Part shown: positions 19,421-31,701 of the stretch, piece after piece
Layout of the letters: every line of letters begins with the position of its first letter
How positions within the stretch are numbered: position 1 is the first letter of the stretch
NCBI RefSeq assembly: GCF_024756255.1
Contig: NZ_JANUHB010000002.1
Coordinates: forward strand, 930,001-994,000
Reading direction: 5' to 3'
Source of the DNA: Massilia agilis
GTDB lineage: Bacteria; Pseudomonadota; Gammaproteobacteria; Burkholderiales; Burkholderiaceae_D
DNA length: 64,000 bases
Notes under the pieces: model-generated
What the model saw: the letters and a program-made list of their open reading frames with translations, nothing else
Database searches by the model: none
What the model was told of the DNA's origin: nothing
Translations under genes and position numbers: made by a program

Positions 19421-22400
19421 TCAGCGGCGAATCGCCGGGATCTCGGCCGGCCTGTACGGCGCCACCGGCTCTTCCTTCAGCTTCTTCTCCAGCATCTGGA
19501 TCGCGACTTCGAGCTGCCGGTCGCGCCCATTGAAGGTCTCGTACGGCAGGTTGTCCACCTCCACGTCCGGCGACACGCCCACGCCTTCGATCAGCCACTT
19601 GCCGTCCGCCGCGTACTGGGTGAACTCGGCCACGCGCGCCATGCCGTTATCCAGCAGGCCGTTGCCATCGCTGAGCCACACGCCCGCGCCGGCGGTGCGC
19701 TTGCCCACCAGCGGCGCGAGCTTGAGCGCCTTGATGCCGGCCGCGAAGGTCTCGCCGTCCGAGTAGGTCAGCTCGTCCACCAGCACGACCAGGTGGCCGC
19801 GGAAGGTGTTCTGCATATTCGGCGACGGCTGGCTGCCGTGCGAGGTCCAGAATGCCCACGCCTTGCGCAGCAGCTTTTCGATGATCCAGCTGTCGATGTT
19901 ACCGCCGTTGTTGCGGCGTACGTCGATGATCAGCCCATCCTTGTTGACGTTGGCGTAGAAGTCGCGTGCGAAGGCGTCGATGTCGCGCGCCACCATCGCG
20001 CGCAGGTGCAGGTAGCCGATCTTGCCCTTCGAAGCCTCGTCCACCTGGCGCGCGCGGCTTTGTTCCCAGTCGGCGTAGCGCAGGCTGGCCTGGCGCGCCA
20101 TCGGCACCGGCGTCACGATCACGGCGCGTGGCTGCTTTGCGCCCGGGCTCTTCACCTGCAGCAGGACCTGGCGGCCGGCCTGGTTGAGCAGCAGGTCGGC
20201 GATGTCGCGCGCCTCGGCCAGCGACTTGCCGTTGACGGCAACGATGATGTCGCCCTCCTGCACGTTCACGTCGGGCGCGGCGAGCGGGCCGCGTTCTTCC
20301 GGCAGCTCCGGCTCGCTGCGGTACACGCGGTCCACGCGGTAGCCATCGGCCACGCGCGTGAGCACCGCGCCAAGGCCGGCGGGCACGCCTTCGGCCGGCG
20401 GGCGGCGCAGGTCGCCGGGACGGATCTGCGAGTGCAGCGCGCCGACCTCGCTCACCATCATGCCCAGCACGTCGTCCAGCTCGGCGCGGTCGGTGACGCG
20501 CTCGACCAGCGGCGCATAGCGCTTGCGCACGCCGTTCCAGTCCACGCCGCGCATTTTGGTGTCGTACAAGAAGTCGCGGTGCATGCGCCAGGCATCGTTG
20601 AACATCTGCGTCCATTCCATGCGCGGGTTCGATACGATGGTCCAGTCGTCGATCTTGATCCTCGCCTTCGACAGGTCGGCCGGTGCCTTGGCGCCCGCCT
20701 CCACCATCAGCATCTCGCCCGGGCCGGACGGTGCCGCGGTGCGGTAGAAAACATGCTTGTTGTCGGTAGTGAGGCCGAATTCGCGCACGTTGGACGCGAA
20801 GGTTTCCAGCTGCGGCGAGGTGCGGCTGATCGCCAGCGTCTTGAGCGTGCCCTTGCGCGGCTCGTCGGACTCGAGCAGGTACAGGCGCTTCTCGTCCACC
20901 GCCAGCGCGCGGTAGTTGCCCGGCGCGACCGGCACCTCGTACAGGCGGTCCTTCAGTCCCGCGTACATCACCGCCGGAATCGACGGCTTCTTCTCGGCGG
21001 GCCTGGCCACGGTCTTGTCCGCGCCCTTGGCGTCGGCGATCGCCGCAGCGACCACCTTCTCGGCCACCGCAACCGTCTCGGACGATTTGCTGTCCGCCGC
21101 TGGCTTGTCGTCGGGCCGCGAGAGCTCGTCGTCCGGCTTGAACGGGAAGCGCGTACCGCTCTGCAGCGCCAGCGCGAACACGCCCACGCGCTTGTCGAAC
21201 ACCGGGCCCATGTTGCGGTCGCCCCAAGGCGAGGCGTTACCCAGGTTGAAGTGGCGCGCCGACAGGAAGTACAGCCACTTCCCGTCCGGAGAAAACGCGG
21301 GCGAGCTCGCGGCGTAGCGGTCGGTGGTCACGAACGCAAGCTGCTTGCTGTCCAGGTTGAACATGCCGATCTGGTTGCGCTGCTCGGTGCTCCCCACGCG
21401 CACGAACGCAAGGTTGCGGCTGTCCGGCGACCATACCACCTGGTCGGAACGGTCGATGCCCAGCTTGCCGGCGTCGTCGATCACTAAGTTTGCCCTGGTG
21501 GCCAGGTCGAGCAGCCAGGTGCGGCCATGCTTGTCGGTGTGCGCCAGCCATTTGCCGTCCGGGGACGGGTACAGCGCCCAGCGGTGGTTGCCGGCGCCGT
21601 CGCCGGTCAGCATGTCGCCGTGGCCCGATCCGTCGGCGGCGTAGCGCCAGATCTCGTTCTCGCCGCTGGTGTCGGCGATCGCGTAGATCCACTTGTCGTC
21701 GTGGCTGAACACGGCGCCGCGCGCCCGCGCGCCTTCCGGCACCGCGATTTCGACGCGGCGCTGGCTGCCAGTACCGGCCACGGTCACGCGGCCGCGCGCG
21801 GTCAGCACGATGCGCTCGGCCTTGCTGGCCACTTCGATGCCGGTGAGCGCGTCCAGCGGCGAGCGCACCAGGCGCGTGCGCAGCTGGTCGAAGTCCGATA
21901 CCAGGCTGGCCTTGACCAGCTTGTCGCTGCCTGCCGCGATGTCGTACACGTGCAGGTCCGCGCCCAGCTGGTAGGCGATGCGGCCGTCGCCCAGCGATGC
22001 GTTCCTGACGTCCCATTCCTTGTGGTGCGTGAGCAGCTTGCGGTCGCTGCCGTCCGGGAGCGCGGACCACAGGTTGTCGCTGCCGCCGTCGTCGCTGATG
22101 AAGTACAGGCGGCCGTTCCACCACATCGGGCGCTTGTTGTTGGCCAGGTCGTCCTTGAACAGCAGCTCGGCCTCGCGCTTGGCGGACAGGTCGAAGCGCC
22201 ACAGCTGGGCATGGGCGCCGCCGCGGTAGGCCTTGACGTTATCGTTGGTCATGGCCAGGCCCATGCGCGTGAAGTACACGTAACGGCCCGTGTCGTCGAG
22301 CACGGCATCGTTGGCGTCGGCCAGCGGCAGCACGCGCCGTTTCATCGACTGCGGTTCGATCGCGGCGATCACACGGTGCTTGGCCGGGCCGGTGCTGTTC

Positions 22401-22771
22401 TCGGTGCTCACCAGGACCTCGCCCTGCGGCGTCCAGCCCAGCACCAGCACGTTGCCGTTCTCGAAGCTCAGGCGCTTGGGCAGTCCGCCATCGAGCGGCA
22501 TCACATAGGCTTCCTGCGCCCCTTCGTACGAGGCGGTGAAGGCGACCAGCTTGCCGTCCTGAGAAATGGCGGCGTTGGTTTCCGCGGCCGGGTGCGTAGT
22601 CAGGCGCTGCGCCTTGCCGCCCTCGACCGAGGCGCGCCATAAATCGCCCTCGGCGGTGAACACAAGCGCGTCGCCGCGGATGGCGGGGAAGCGGAGATAA
22701 GGATCGGCGGCGCTTGCCTGGCTGCCGGCCAGGGCCAGCGACAGCGCGATGATGGTGCGGCACACGTTCAT
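19421..22771 (-). CDS. Tricorn-like periplasmic S41 peptidase
   Basis: Large exported protease homologue of 1116 residues. A signal peptide (MNVCRTIIALSLALAGSQASA) is followed by two beta-propeller regions rich in WD40-like PD40 repeats (FSPDGKWLYFLSARH, WSPDSRNLAFVR), an alanine/lysine-rich linker near 580-610, a C1-like region, a PDZ domain (VQEGDIIVAVNGKSLAEARDI) and an S41 catalytic domain. Candidate catalytic residues follow tricorn: His in VGALHSQI and Ser in DELTYSDGETFAAG. Family members degrade peptides; the signal peptide places this one in the periplasm. No strong ribosome site precedes the ATG. Flanked by a REP pair on the 3' side. Confidence 0.9.
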   Translation of the reverse strand: MNVCRTIIALSLALAGSQASAADPYLRFPAIRGDALVFTAEGDLWRASVEGGKAQRLTTHPAAETNAAISQDGKLVAFTASYEGAQEAYVMPLDGGLPKRLSFENGNVLVLGWTPQGEVLVSTENSTGPAKHRVIAAIEPQSMKRRVLPLADANDAVLDDTGRYVYFTRMGLAMTNDNVKAYRGGAHAQLWRFDLSAKREAELLFKDDLANNKRPMWWNGRLYFISDDGGSDNLWSALPDGSDRKLLTHHKEWDVRNASLGDGRIAYQLGADLHVYDIAAGSDKLVKASLVSDFDQLRTRLVRSPLDALTGIEVASKAERIVLTARGRVTVAGTGSQRRVEIAVPEGARARGAVFSHDDKWIYAIADTSGENEIWRYAADGSGHGDMLTGDGAGNHRWALYPSPDGKWLAHTDKHGRTWLLDLATRANLVIDDAGKLGIDRSDQVVWSPDSRNLAFVRVGSTEQRNQIGMFNLDSKQLAFVTTDRYAASSPAFSPDGKWLYFLSARHFNLGNASPWGDRNMGPVFDKRVGVFALALQSGTRFPFKPDDELSRPDDKPAADSKSSETVAVAEKVVAAAIADAKGADKTVARPAEKKPSIPAVMYAGLKDRLYEVPVAPGNYRALAVDEKRLYLLESDEPRKGTLKTLAISRTSPQLETFASNVREFGLTTDNKHVFYRTAAPSGPGEMLMVEAGAKAPADLSKARIKIDDWTIVSNPRMEWTQMFNDAWRMHRDFLYDTKMRGVDWNGVRKRYAPLVERVTDRAELDDVLGMMVSEVGALHSQIRPGDLRRPPAEGVPAGLGAVLTRVADGYRVDRVYRSEPELPEERGPLAAPDVNVQEGDIIVAVNGKSLAEARDIADLLLNQAGRQVLLQVKSPGAKQPRAVIVTPVPMARQASLRYADWEQSRARQVDEASKGKIGYLHLRAMVARDIDAFARDFYANVNKDGLIIDVRRNNGGNIDSWIIEKLLRKAWAFWTSHGSQPSPNMQNTFRGHLVVLVDELTYSDGETFAAGIKALKLAPLVGKRTAGAGVWLSDGNGLLDNGMARVAEFTQYAADGKWLIEGVGVSPDVEVDNLPYETFNGRDRQLEVAIQMLEKKLKEEPVAPYRPAEIPAIRR

Positions 22772-22981
22772 GTTTCAGTGCAAGATGGGTTGCGGGAAGG
22801 CATGAGTTTGCCACAGGCATTCCCCGAGTGGCGGGTCAGGCGCAGTACGCGAGCGCGTTTTGTTGGGCGGATGCCCCAGCGGTACCGGTGTCCAGGCATA
22901 TCGTCGAAATTTGACCTGAGTCATGTTTTTTCTGTTACAAAACTGCATAGACTTACCGCCGGTCTGTCGAGGTGACCATTA

Positions 22982-25354
22982 ATGAAAAGAAACGAGTTAC
23001 GCAAAGTCCTCATTCTGGATGCGAGCGCCGCCGACGCCGCTCAGATGACCTCGGTGATGGAAAGGGATGGATTTGCCTTCGAAGCCAAGCGCGTTGAAGA
23101 CCGGGCCTCTTTCCTGCAAGCCCTTGAAGGCTTCGCGCCGGATCTCGTCCTGGTCGAGCACGGGACTCCCGGACTTGACGGGAGGGCCGCCATCGAGCTG
23201 GCCAGGAAGACCTGTCCCGAGGCGCCGGTGGTTGTCGTCTCGTGCGCGCTGGGCGACGAGCTGGCGACGGAGTTGCTGAAAACCGGGGCGAAGGACTACG
23301 TACTCAAATCGAACCTTGACCGGCTGGTGCCGGTCATCACCCGCGCCCTGACCGAGGAATACGCAATCCGCGAGCGCAAGCGTATCGAGCGGGAGCTGAG
23401 GGAATCGCATGCGCTCCTGAAAGGGCTCTGCAACGCAATCCCGGTCGGCGTGGTGGTGCGGGACCAGGATGGGCTGATCACTTTCGTCAACAATGAGGCC
23501 GAGCGCGTGATCGGGATGAGTTGGCAGGAGCTGGTCGGGCAGCGTTCGAAAGTTGCCGAACGCCACGCCACCAATGAGCAAGGACATCCGCTGGCCGAGA
23601 CGGACATGCCCCACATGACTGTCCTGCGGACTGGCGAGCCAGTGCGGATGTTCCGGATGGAAACCGACGGGCCGGGACACAGGCTGAAACTCCTGGTCAA
23701 CGCGGCGCCGCTGCAGGTCAAGGACGGCCAGGTCGTGTCGGTAGTGACGACCCTGGAAGACGTGACCCAGCTTGGCGAAACGCTGGAGCTGCTGGCGCGC
23801 CGCGAACAGGAGCTGCACCTGGCGCTCCGGGCCGCACGCATGATCACCTGGGTGCTGACGGTGCCCGGTATGGAACTATCCCATTCGGAGGAAGCCGCGG
23901 AGTTCTTTGAACGGCCAGCCGGCTTTACGGTTCCAAGTCTCGAGCGTTTCCTGGAGATCGTCCACCCGGACGACCACGAGGAAGTGACGACATCGCTCGC
24001 GCACGCCATTGCCGAAGGCCCGCAATACAAGTCGGAATGCCGCGTCCAGATGGGCGATGGCAGGTGGCGCTGGTTCTCCATCCAGGGCGACGTGGTGCGC
24101 GATGCTGCAGGAACGGCGCTCAAGCTGGTCGGCGTCATTTGGGACAGCCACGAACGCAAGGAAGACGACATCGCCCTGCGTCGCGCGAACCGGGCACTGC
24201 AGGTCATCTCTGCCGTCAACGATGAGCTCATCCATGCAAGCGATGTGCAGGCACTGCTCGACAGCGTATGCCGGGTCACCGTGGAAACCGGCGGCTACGC
24301 GCTCGCATGGGTCGGCAAACTGGAATACGCCCCCGTCAAGCGCGCCCGGTTGGTCTCGCAATACGGGTGCGCAGGCAACATGGCCAACCTCGATATCCGG
24401 TGGGACGATTCGATCTACGGGCAAGGCCCCACCGGACAAGCGATCAAGACGCGTCAGGCCAAGGTCGTCAACCAGATCCCCGACGCGGCCAGCCTTGAAC
24501 CGTGGCGGGCCGCCGTCGCGGGCCGCTTTGGGTCCGGCATTTGGCTTCCCCTGATCCACCAGGACGACGTGCTCGGCACCCTGACCATCTACGCGCAGGA
24601 GCAGAACGCCTTTTCCCCGACCGAGGTTGCGCTGCTCAATGACCTGGCCGATGACCTGGCATACGGGATGGCCAGCATCGCCGCCAGGACGGAGCGTGAC
24701 CGCATTCGCATCGAGAACGACAAGTATCAAGCCCAATTGCAGCGCAGCCTGGTCGCGTCCATCCAGACGCTGTCCACCATGCTGGAAATGCGCGATGCCT
24801 ACACTGCGGGCCACCAGCATCGCGTGGCCATGCTGTGCGAGGCGATCGCTCGCGAACTGGGACTGGACGAACACCGGATCGAAGGGCTGCGCCTTGCCGC
24901 CAGCGTGCATGACGTGGGCAAGATCCGGGTGCCGTCGGAAATCCTGAACAAGCCGGGGCGGCTGGAAGACGTCGAGTTCAGCCTGATCAAGCTGCACCCC
25001 AAGACCGGCTATGAAATCCTGAAGGATGTCGAGTTCCCGTGGCCGATCGCCCGCATCGTGCTGGAACACCACGAGCGGATGGATGGGACGGGCTATCCGA
25101 GGGGCCTGCGGGGCGATGAAACCCTGTTGGAGTCGCGCATCGTGATGGTGGCTGACGTGGTGGAAGCGATGGTCTCGCACCGGCCCTATCGGCCAGGCCT
25201 GGGCCTGCAGGCGGCGCTGGCGGAAATCCGGGCGCACCGCGGAAGCTGGTACGACCCCGCCGTGGTGGACGGGTGCCTTGCGGTATTCGATTCAGGGAAA
25301 TTCAGCTTCGAGGCAGAGTTCGCCTCGCGCCCTGCACTCGGCACCGCCGCTTGA
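22982..25354 (+). CDS. HD-GYP phosphodiesterase with degenerate receiver, PAS and GAF domains
   Basis: Predicted cyclic-di-GMP phosphodiesterase of 790 residues. Domain order: receiver (about 8-125), two PAS domains (about 140-255 and 265-385), GAF (about 400-550) and HD-GYP (about 590-760). The output domain is intact: HDVGK at 643-647 and HHERMDGTGYP at 696-706. The receiver keeps Ser87 and Lys109 equivalents (VVVSC, YVLKS), but the phospho-acceptor position is Glu59 (DLVLVEHGTPGLDG), not Asp, and the usual N-terminal acidic pair is reduced to one Asp (LILDAS). GAGGTG lies 8 nt before the ATG. It has no adjacent histidine kinase gene. The input is therefore more likely through PAS/GAF than phosphotransfer. 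Confidence 0.92.
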   Translation: MKRNELRKVLILDASAADAAQMTSVMERDGFAFEAKRVEDRASFLQALEGFAPDLVLVEHGTPGLDGRAAIELARKTCPEAPVVVVSCALGDELATELLKTGAKDYVLKSNLDRLVPVITRALTEEYAIRERKRIERELRESHALLKGLCNAIPVGVVVRDQDGLITFVNNEAERVIGMSWQELVGQRSKVAERHATNEQGHPLAETDMPHMTVLRTGEPVRMFRMETDGPGHRLKLLVNAAPLQVKDGQVVSVVTTLEDVTQLGETLELLARREQELHLALRAARMITWVLTVPGMELSHSEEAAEFFERPAGFTVPSLERFLEIVHPDDHEEVTTSLAHAIAEGPQYKSECRVQMGDGRWRWFSIQGDVVRDAAGTALKLVGVIWDSHERKEDDIALRRANRALQVISAVNDELIHASDVQALLDSVCRVTVETGGYALAWVGKLEYAPVKRARLVSQYGCAGNMANLDIRWDDSIYGQGPTGQAIKTRQAKVVNQIPDAASLEPWRAAVAGRFGSGIWLPLIHQDDVLGTLTIYAQEQNAFSPTEVALLNDLADDLAYGMASIAARTERDRIRIENDKYQAQLQRSLVASIQTLSTMLEMRDAYTAGHQHRVAMLCEAIARELGLDEHRIEGLRLAASVHDVGKIRVPSEILNKPGRLEDVEFSLIKLHPKTGYEILKDVEFPWPIARIVLEHHERMDGTGYPRGLRGDETLLESRIVMVADVVEAMVSHRPYRPGLGLQAALAEIRAHRGSWYDPAVVDGCLAVFDSGKFSFEAEFASRPALGTAA

Positions 25355-25363
25355 CGCCGCCTT

Positions 25364-25390
25364 GTAGGGTGGGCAGATTCTGCCCACGCG
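25364..25390 (+). repeat. Single REP element (GTAG family)
   Basis: One unpaired copy, GTAGGGTGGGC-AGATTCT-GCCCACGCG, 10 bp after the HD-GYP stop. The other copies in the window are inverted pairs. It may also serve as an RNA 3' hairpin for the HD-GYP transcript. Confidence 0.85.
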
Positions 25391-25450
25391 TTCAAACTAC
25401 GCCATCTTCATCGCCGAAGCGGACATCGTCTTAACGCCCACCCTCCGGGC

Positions 25451-25479
25451 GAAAAAAAGCCCGCCATGTCAGGCGGGCT
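25451..25479 (-). terminator. Intrinsic terminator after clpA
   Basis: Minus-strand hairpin AGCCCGCC-TGACAT-GGCGGGCT followed by a run of seven T. Confidence 0.9.
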
Positions 25480-25498
25480 CTTGCTACCAAGCAGCCGC

Positions 25499-27795
<2,297 letters not shown>

Positions 27796-27799
<4 letters not shown>

Positions 27800-28098
27800 A
27801 CTTCCTCCATCACGCATTGCAGGGGATGCCCCGCCTTGCGCGCATGTGTTAAAACAAACTCCACTTTGGTACACGCTACGTCTTTGGAAAACACGCCGCA
27901 CACGCCCTTGCCGTGGCGGTGTACGGAAAGCATGATTTGCGTCGCGGTTTCGCGATCCTTGTTGAAATACTCCTGGATGATCGCGACCACGAACTCCATC
28001 GGTGTGTAATCGTCATTGAGCAGCGCCACCTGGTACAGAGGGGGCGGCTTGAGTGTCTGCCGCTCTAGCAGTTGTTCAGTATCGTGCTTGGTTGCCAT
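27796..28098 (-). CDS. clpS: ATP-dependent Clp protease adaptor ClpS
   Basis: Adaptor of 100 residues that hands N-degron substrates to ClpA and modulates its specificity. The family core is clear: [21 protein letters not shown] (about 18-38), the [16 protein letters not shown] segment and the C-terminal [13 protein letters not shown]. The unstructured N-terminus [15 protein letters not shown] fits the ClpS extension. Co-transcribed with clpA, overlapping by 4 nt; a standard clpS-clpA operon. It is divergent from the cold-shock gene. Confidence 0.97.
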
Positions 28099-28295
28099 GG
28101 ACGTATTCTAATGCTTTCAAGGATGGTGCAAAGTGTAAACATCAGGAACGTTCTCGTTTGCTTTCCATCTTACGCGTTTTCCGATCACTGCGCAGATGGC
28201 GACCCGATTGCCGAAATCAAGAGGCCGTTCACGCCCCTGCCGCACCCCTCCCGCATGGCCATGTGGAAAAATTTGCAACACGCGTTCAAAAGCGC

Positions 28296-28324
28296 TTGAC
28301 TTCTCAGATTGTTGCAACAACAAT
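28296..28324 (+). promoter_or_regulatory. Candidate sigma-70 promoter of the cold-shock gene
   Basis: TTGACT, 17-bp spacer, AACAAT. The -10 end overlaps an inverted repeat ATTGTTG-CAA-CAACAAT (28308-28324), so a regulator could compete there. The predicted leader is about 110 nt. Confidence 0.5.
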
Positions 28325-28381
28325 GCAGACATTGACAGGTACTATGTACTTGTTGATAAGAGTGAGCAGGCTGAGGAGGGG

Positions 28382-28397
28382 GCAAGAAGCTTCTTGC
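28382..28397 (+). promoter_or_regulatory. Hairpin in the cspA leader
   Basis: Perfect 16-bp palindrome GCAAGAAGCTTCTTGC followed by TTTTAT. In RNA it forms a 6-bp stem with an AGCU loop. The leader also has GTAC-TAT-GTAC at about 28340. Long folded leaders control cold-shock mRNAs in E. coli; by analogy this may be a temperature-sensitive or attenuator element. Confidence 0.45.
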
Positions 28398-28439
28398 TTT
28401 TATGGCTCGTGTGATTTGTTTTTATCTGAAAGTTCTTTT

Positions 28440-28643
28440 ATGGCAACTGGTACTGTAAAGTGGTTCAATGATTCCAAAGGTTTTGGCTTCATCACTCCTG
28501 ATGATGGCGGCGAGGATCTGTTCGCACACTTCTCCGCAATCAATATGGCCGGTTTTAAGACCCTTAAAGAAGGTCAAAAAGTCCAATTCGAAGTCACGCA
28601 AGGCCCTAAAGGCAAGCAAGCTTCCAATATCCAGGGCGTGTAA
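28440..28643 (+). CDS. Cold-shock protein, CspA family
   Basis: RNA chaperone of 67 residues with one cold-shock OB-fold domain. Both RNA-binding motifs are present: KGFGFI (RNP1, about 13-18) and DLFAHF (RNP2, about 26-31). The start is ATG 28440 ([17 protein letters not shown]); the apparent ribosome site is weak, as is common where the leader controls translation. Monocistronic, with its own terminator. Confidence 0.97.
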   Translation: MATGTVKWFNDSKGFGFITPDDGGEDLFAHFSAINMAGFKTLKEGQKVQFEVTQGPKGKQASNIQGV

Positions 28644-28657
28644 TTCCATCAGGAAGC

Positions 28658-28687
28658 AAAAAACCCCGCAGCAGCGGGGTTTTTTTT
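28658..28687. terminator. Bidirectional intrinsic terminator
   Basis: CCCCGC-AGCA-GCGGGG flanked by six A on the left and eight T on the right, between the convergent cold-shock and hydrolase genes. It can terminate both. Confidence 0.93.
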
Positions 28688-28707
28688 CGCCCTTCCCCGG
28701 CGTCAAG

Positions 28708-30096
28708 CTACTCGTCCACCGTGTCCAGGTCGGCGATCAACCCGTTCTCGTCGAATCGTACCACCCACCGCAGCGAATCGTCCTTGCCGTGCAGCGAACG
28801 ATAGGTGCGTTGGCGGTTGTCGCTCGAGGATTGAAGCAGCACAAGCTTCGACAGCGGCGGCAGCGCTCCCAATTGCAATGCCAGCAACCCTTCCAGTTCC
28901 TGCAGCGCCCCTCTGATCTCGCCGCCGAACAGCGCCGGGTCGGCCTTGCCTTTCGCAAACTGGGCCAGTGCCTGGCGGAACGCGGCGGTGCGCGCCGGGT
29001 CGGTGTCAGCGATGCCCGCCTCCCGCAGGAACGGGGCCGGCGGCAGGTACATCGCGGCCACGCCGCGGGCCAGCACCGGCATCAGGTTGCGCTGGTTGGT
29101 GAGCACGACCACGCCCAGCTTCTGGTCCGGGTAGTAGCGCAGATCCGCCAGCGCGGGACCGCCGCTGTGGCCGACCTCGCGCACGCCGCGGTAACCGGCC
29201 CGCGTCCAGCCGACCGCGAACGGGGCATCCTTGCCGTTTGCAAGCCGCGCCGGTGTCCACATCTGCTCGAGCAAGCTTCCGCTGAGCAGCTTGCCGCTGC
29301 CGATCCCCTGCAGGAAGCCCGCCATATCATGGATGCTGGAAAAAGCGCCGCCCGCGGCAAAGGTGTAGGCCGGGTACAGGTAGCGGTAGGCGTACTGTGT
29401 CCCGCCACGCCACTGGTAGGTGGTCACCCTCCCCGGCACCAACTCGGTCTGGACGATGTCTCTGTTAGGCGAGAACTCGAAACGGGCGAAACCTGTGTCG
29501 CCCATCCCCAGCGGCTTGGCCAGGCGCTCGGCGAAGAGTGCCTCCAGCTGCTTGCCGGTGACCTTCTCAATAATATAGGCGACGATGGAAAAATCGACCG
29601 AGCCGTAGGCGGCCACCTCGCCGGGCGCCGCGGCCAGCTTTTGCTTTTTGGCGTATTCCACGGCCTCGCGCGGGGTGGCCAGCGAGGGCGGCGCGGGCAC
29701 GCGCGGCAGGCCGGAGGTGTGCGAGACCAGGTGGCGCACCGTCATCGTGCTCCACTCGGCCGGCGCATCCTCGATATTGCGCGCGACCGGCGCATCCAGG
29801 TCGATCCTGCCCTCGCCCACCAATTGCATCAGCACGGTGGAAGTGAGCAGCTTGGTGGTGGACGCGATCTGGAATGCCGAATGCCGGCGCGCCGGCACGC
29901 CCAGTTCCACGTCCGCCGTCCCGTAGGACGCCAGTTTGACGATCGTCCCGTCGCGCACCACGGCCACCGCGGCCGCCGGGATGTGCGCGCGTTCCATCTG
30001 GGCGCGCATGAACTGGTCGATGCGGTCAGGCGCTGCCAGCGCTGACCCGCAGCACAGCAGCGCGCCGGCAATCACGGGGACGCGGGCAGGACGCAT
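28708..30096 (-). CDS. Exported serine hydrolase, class C beta-lactamase fold
   Basis: Periplasmic serine hydrolase of 462 residues of the beta-lactamase/D-alanyl-D-alanine carboxypeptidase superfamily. It has a signal peptide (MRPARVPVIAGALLCCGSALA), nucleophile motif S79-T-T-K82, the YGS tyrosine motif (AAYGSVDFS) and a HSGG motif near residue 313. After the catalytic domain comes an extra C-terminal region of about 100 residues. The YGS in place of YAN and the extension make it more like esterases/peptidases such as EstB than AmpC; resistance should not be assumed. It stands alone, convergent with the cold-shock gene. Confidence 0.88.
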   Translation of the reverse strand: MRPARVPVIAGALLCCGSALAAPDRIDQFMRAQMERAHIPAAAVAVVRDGTIVKLASYGTADVELGVPARRHSAFQIASTTKLLTSTVLMQLVGEGRIDLDAPVARNIEDAPAEWSTMTVRHLVSHTSGLPRVPAPPSLATPREAVEYAKKQKLAAAPGEVAAYGSVDFSIVAYIIEKVTGKQLEALFAERLAKPLGMGDTGFARFEFSPNRDIVQTELVPGRVTTYQWRGGTQYAYRYLYPAYTFAAGGAFSSIHDMAGFLQGIGSGKLLSGSLLEQMWTPARLANGKDAPFAVGWTRAGYRGVREVGHSGGPALADLRYYPDQKLGVVVLTNQRNLMPVLARGVAAMYLPPAPFLREAGIADTDPARTAAFRQALAQFAKGKADPALFGGEIRGALQELEGLLALQLGALPPLSKLVLLQSSSDNRQRTYRSLHGKDDSLRWVVRFDENGLIADLDTVDE

Positions 30097-30194
30097 ATCA
30101 TTTCCTTATCAAAGGGTAACAATACGCGTATTTATAGAACAAAAAGTCTAGATGCGCACGCGATTTTCGATGCATACGCGTTTCGCTCGGCAAA

Positions 30195-30229
30195 AGAAAA
30201 AAGCCCCGCCCCTGTTGCGGGGCGGGGCT
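30195..30229 (-). terminator. Intrinsic terminator after icd
   Basis: Minus strand: AGCCCCGCCCC-GCAACA-GGGGCGGGGCT, then a run of T. Confidence 0.92.
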
Positions 30230-30263
30230 CTTCCGGGGCCGTCCGGTAACCGGCCTGGAAGCC

Positions 30264-31517
<1,254 letters not shown>

Positions 31518-31600
31518 CGTGTTCTCCCCCAATGCGTGGCAGGCGGCAATGACGCGGCCCGGGCGGTCCGGCATGGTCTGCGATCTGGATTACAATGTCG

Positions 31601-31664
31601 GTCTTCTATAAGACACAAGACGTAGCGTTTATTTATTATGCACCAGTATCCGGGCAGGCGCTAC
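31601..31664 (-). promoter_or_regulatory. Promoter/operator block of icd, shared with the second icd gene
   Basis: Read towards icd: GTAGCGCC, 7 bp, ATACTGGTGCATAAT (extended -10 CATAAT, 31635-31640), 13 bp, then GTCTTGTGTCTTAT plus AGAAGAC. The last part contains the inverted repeat GTCTT-ATAG-AAGAC and lies just downstream of the predicted transcript start, as for a repressor site. The block ends 84 nt before the ATG; its twin is at 35393, 83 nt before the other icd. Confidence 0.75.
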
Positions 31665-31701
31665 GCTGTCGCTGCATTTACCCCGGTTGCGGACCTCTCC
31701 C

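Larger units (their letters stand above)
28099..28439. other. clpS-cspA divergent intergenic region
   Basis: 341 bp without a credible gene. The left part carries the clpS upstream region; the right part carries the predicted cspA promoter and a structured leader of about 110 nt. The DNA is clearly more AT-rich than the surrounding genes from about 28260 on. An open frame entering cspA from 28053 has no coding character and no ribosome site. Confidence 0.7.

Noticed and set aside
28053..28439. 129-codon extension upstream of the cold-shock gene
   Set aside because: It starts inside clpS antisense and crosses the predicted promoter and leader; the cold-shock fold begins at 28440.
28708..30096. 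Antibiotic-resistance AmpC beta-lactamase
   Set aside because: The SxxK and HSGG motifs are shared by many esterases and peptidases; the YGS motif and C-terminal extension differ from AmpC and no ampR is adjacent.
31635..31650. TGCACCA in the icd block as an NtrC site
   Set aside because: NtrC needs TGCACCA-N4-TGGTGCA; the second half-site is absent in both blocks. The conserved bases fit an extended -10 on the other strand better.
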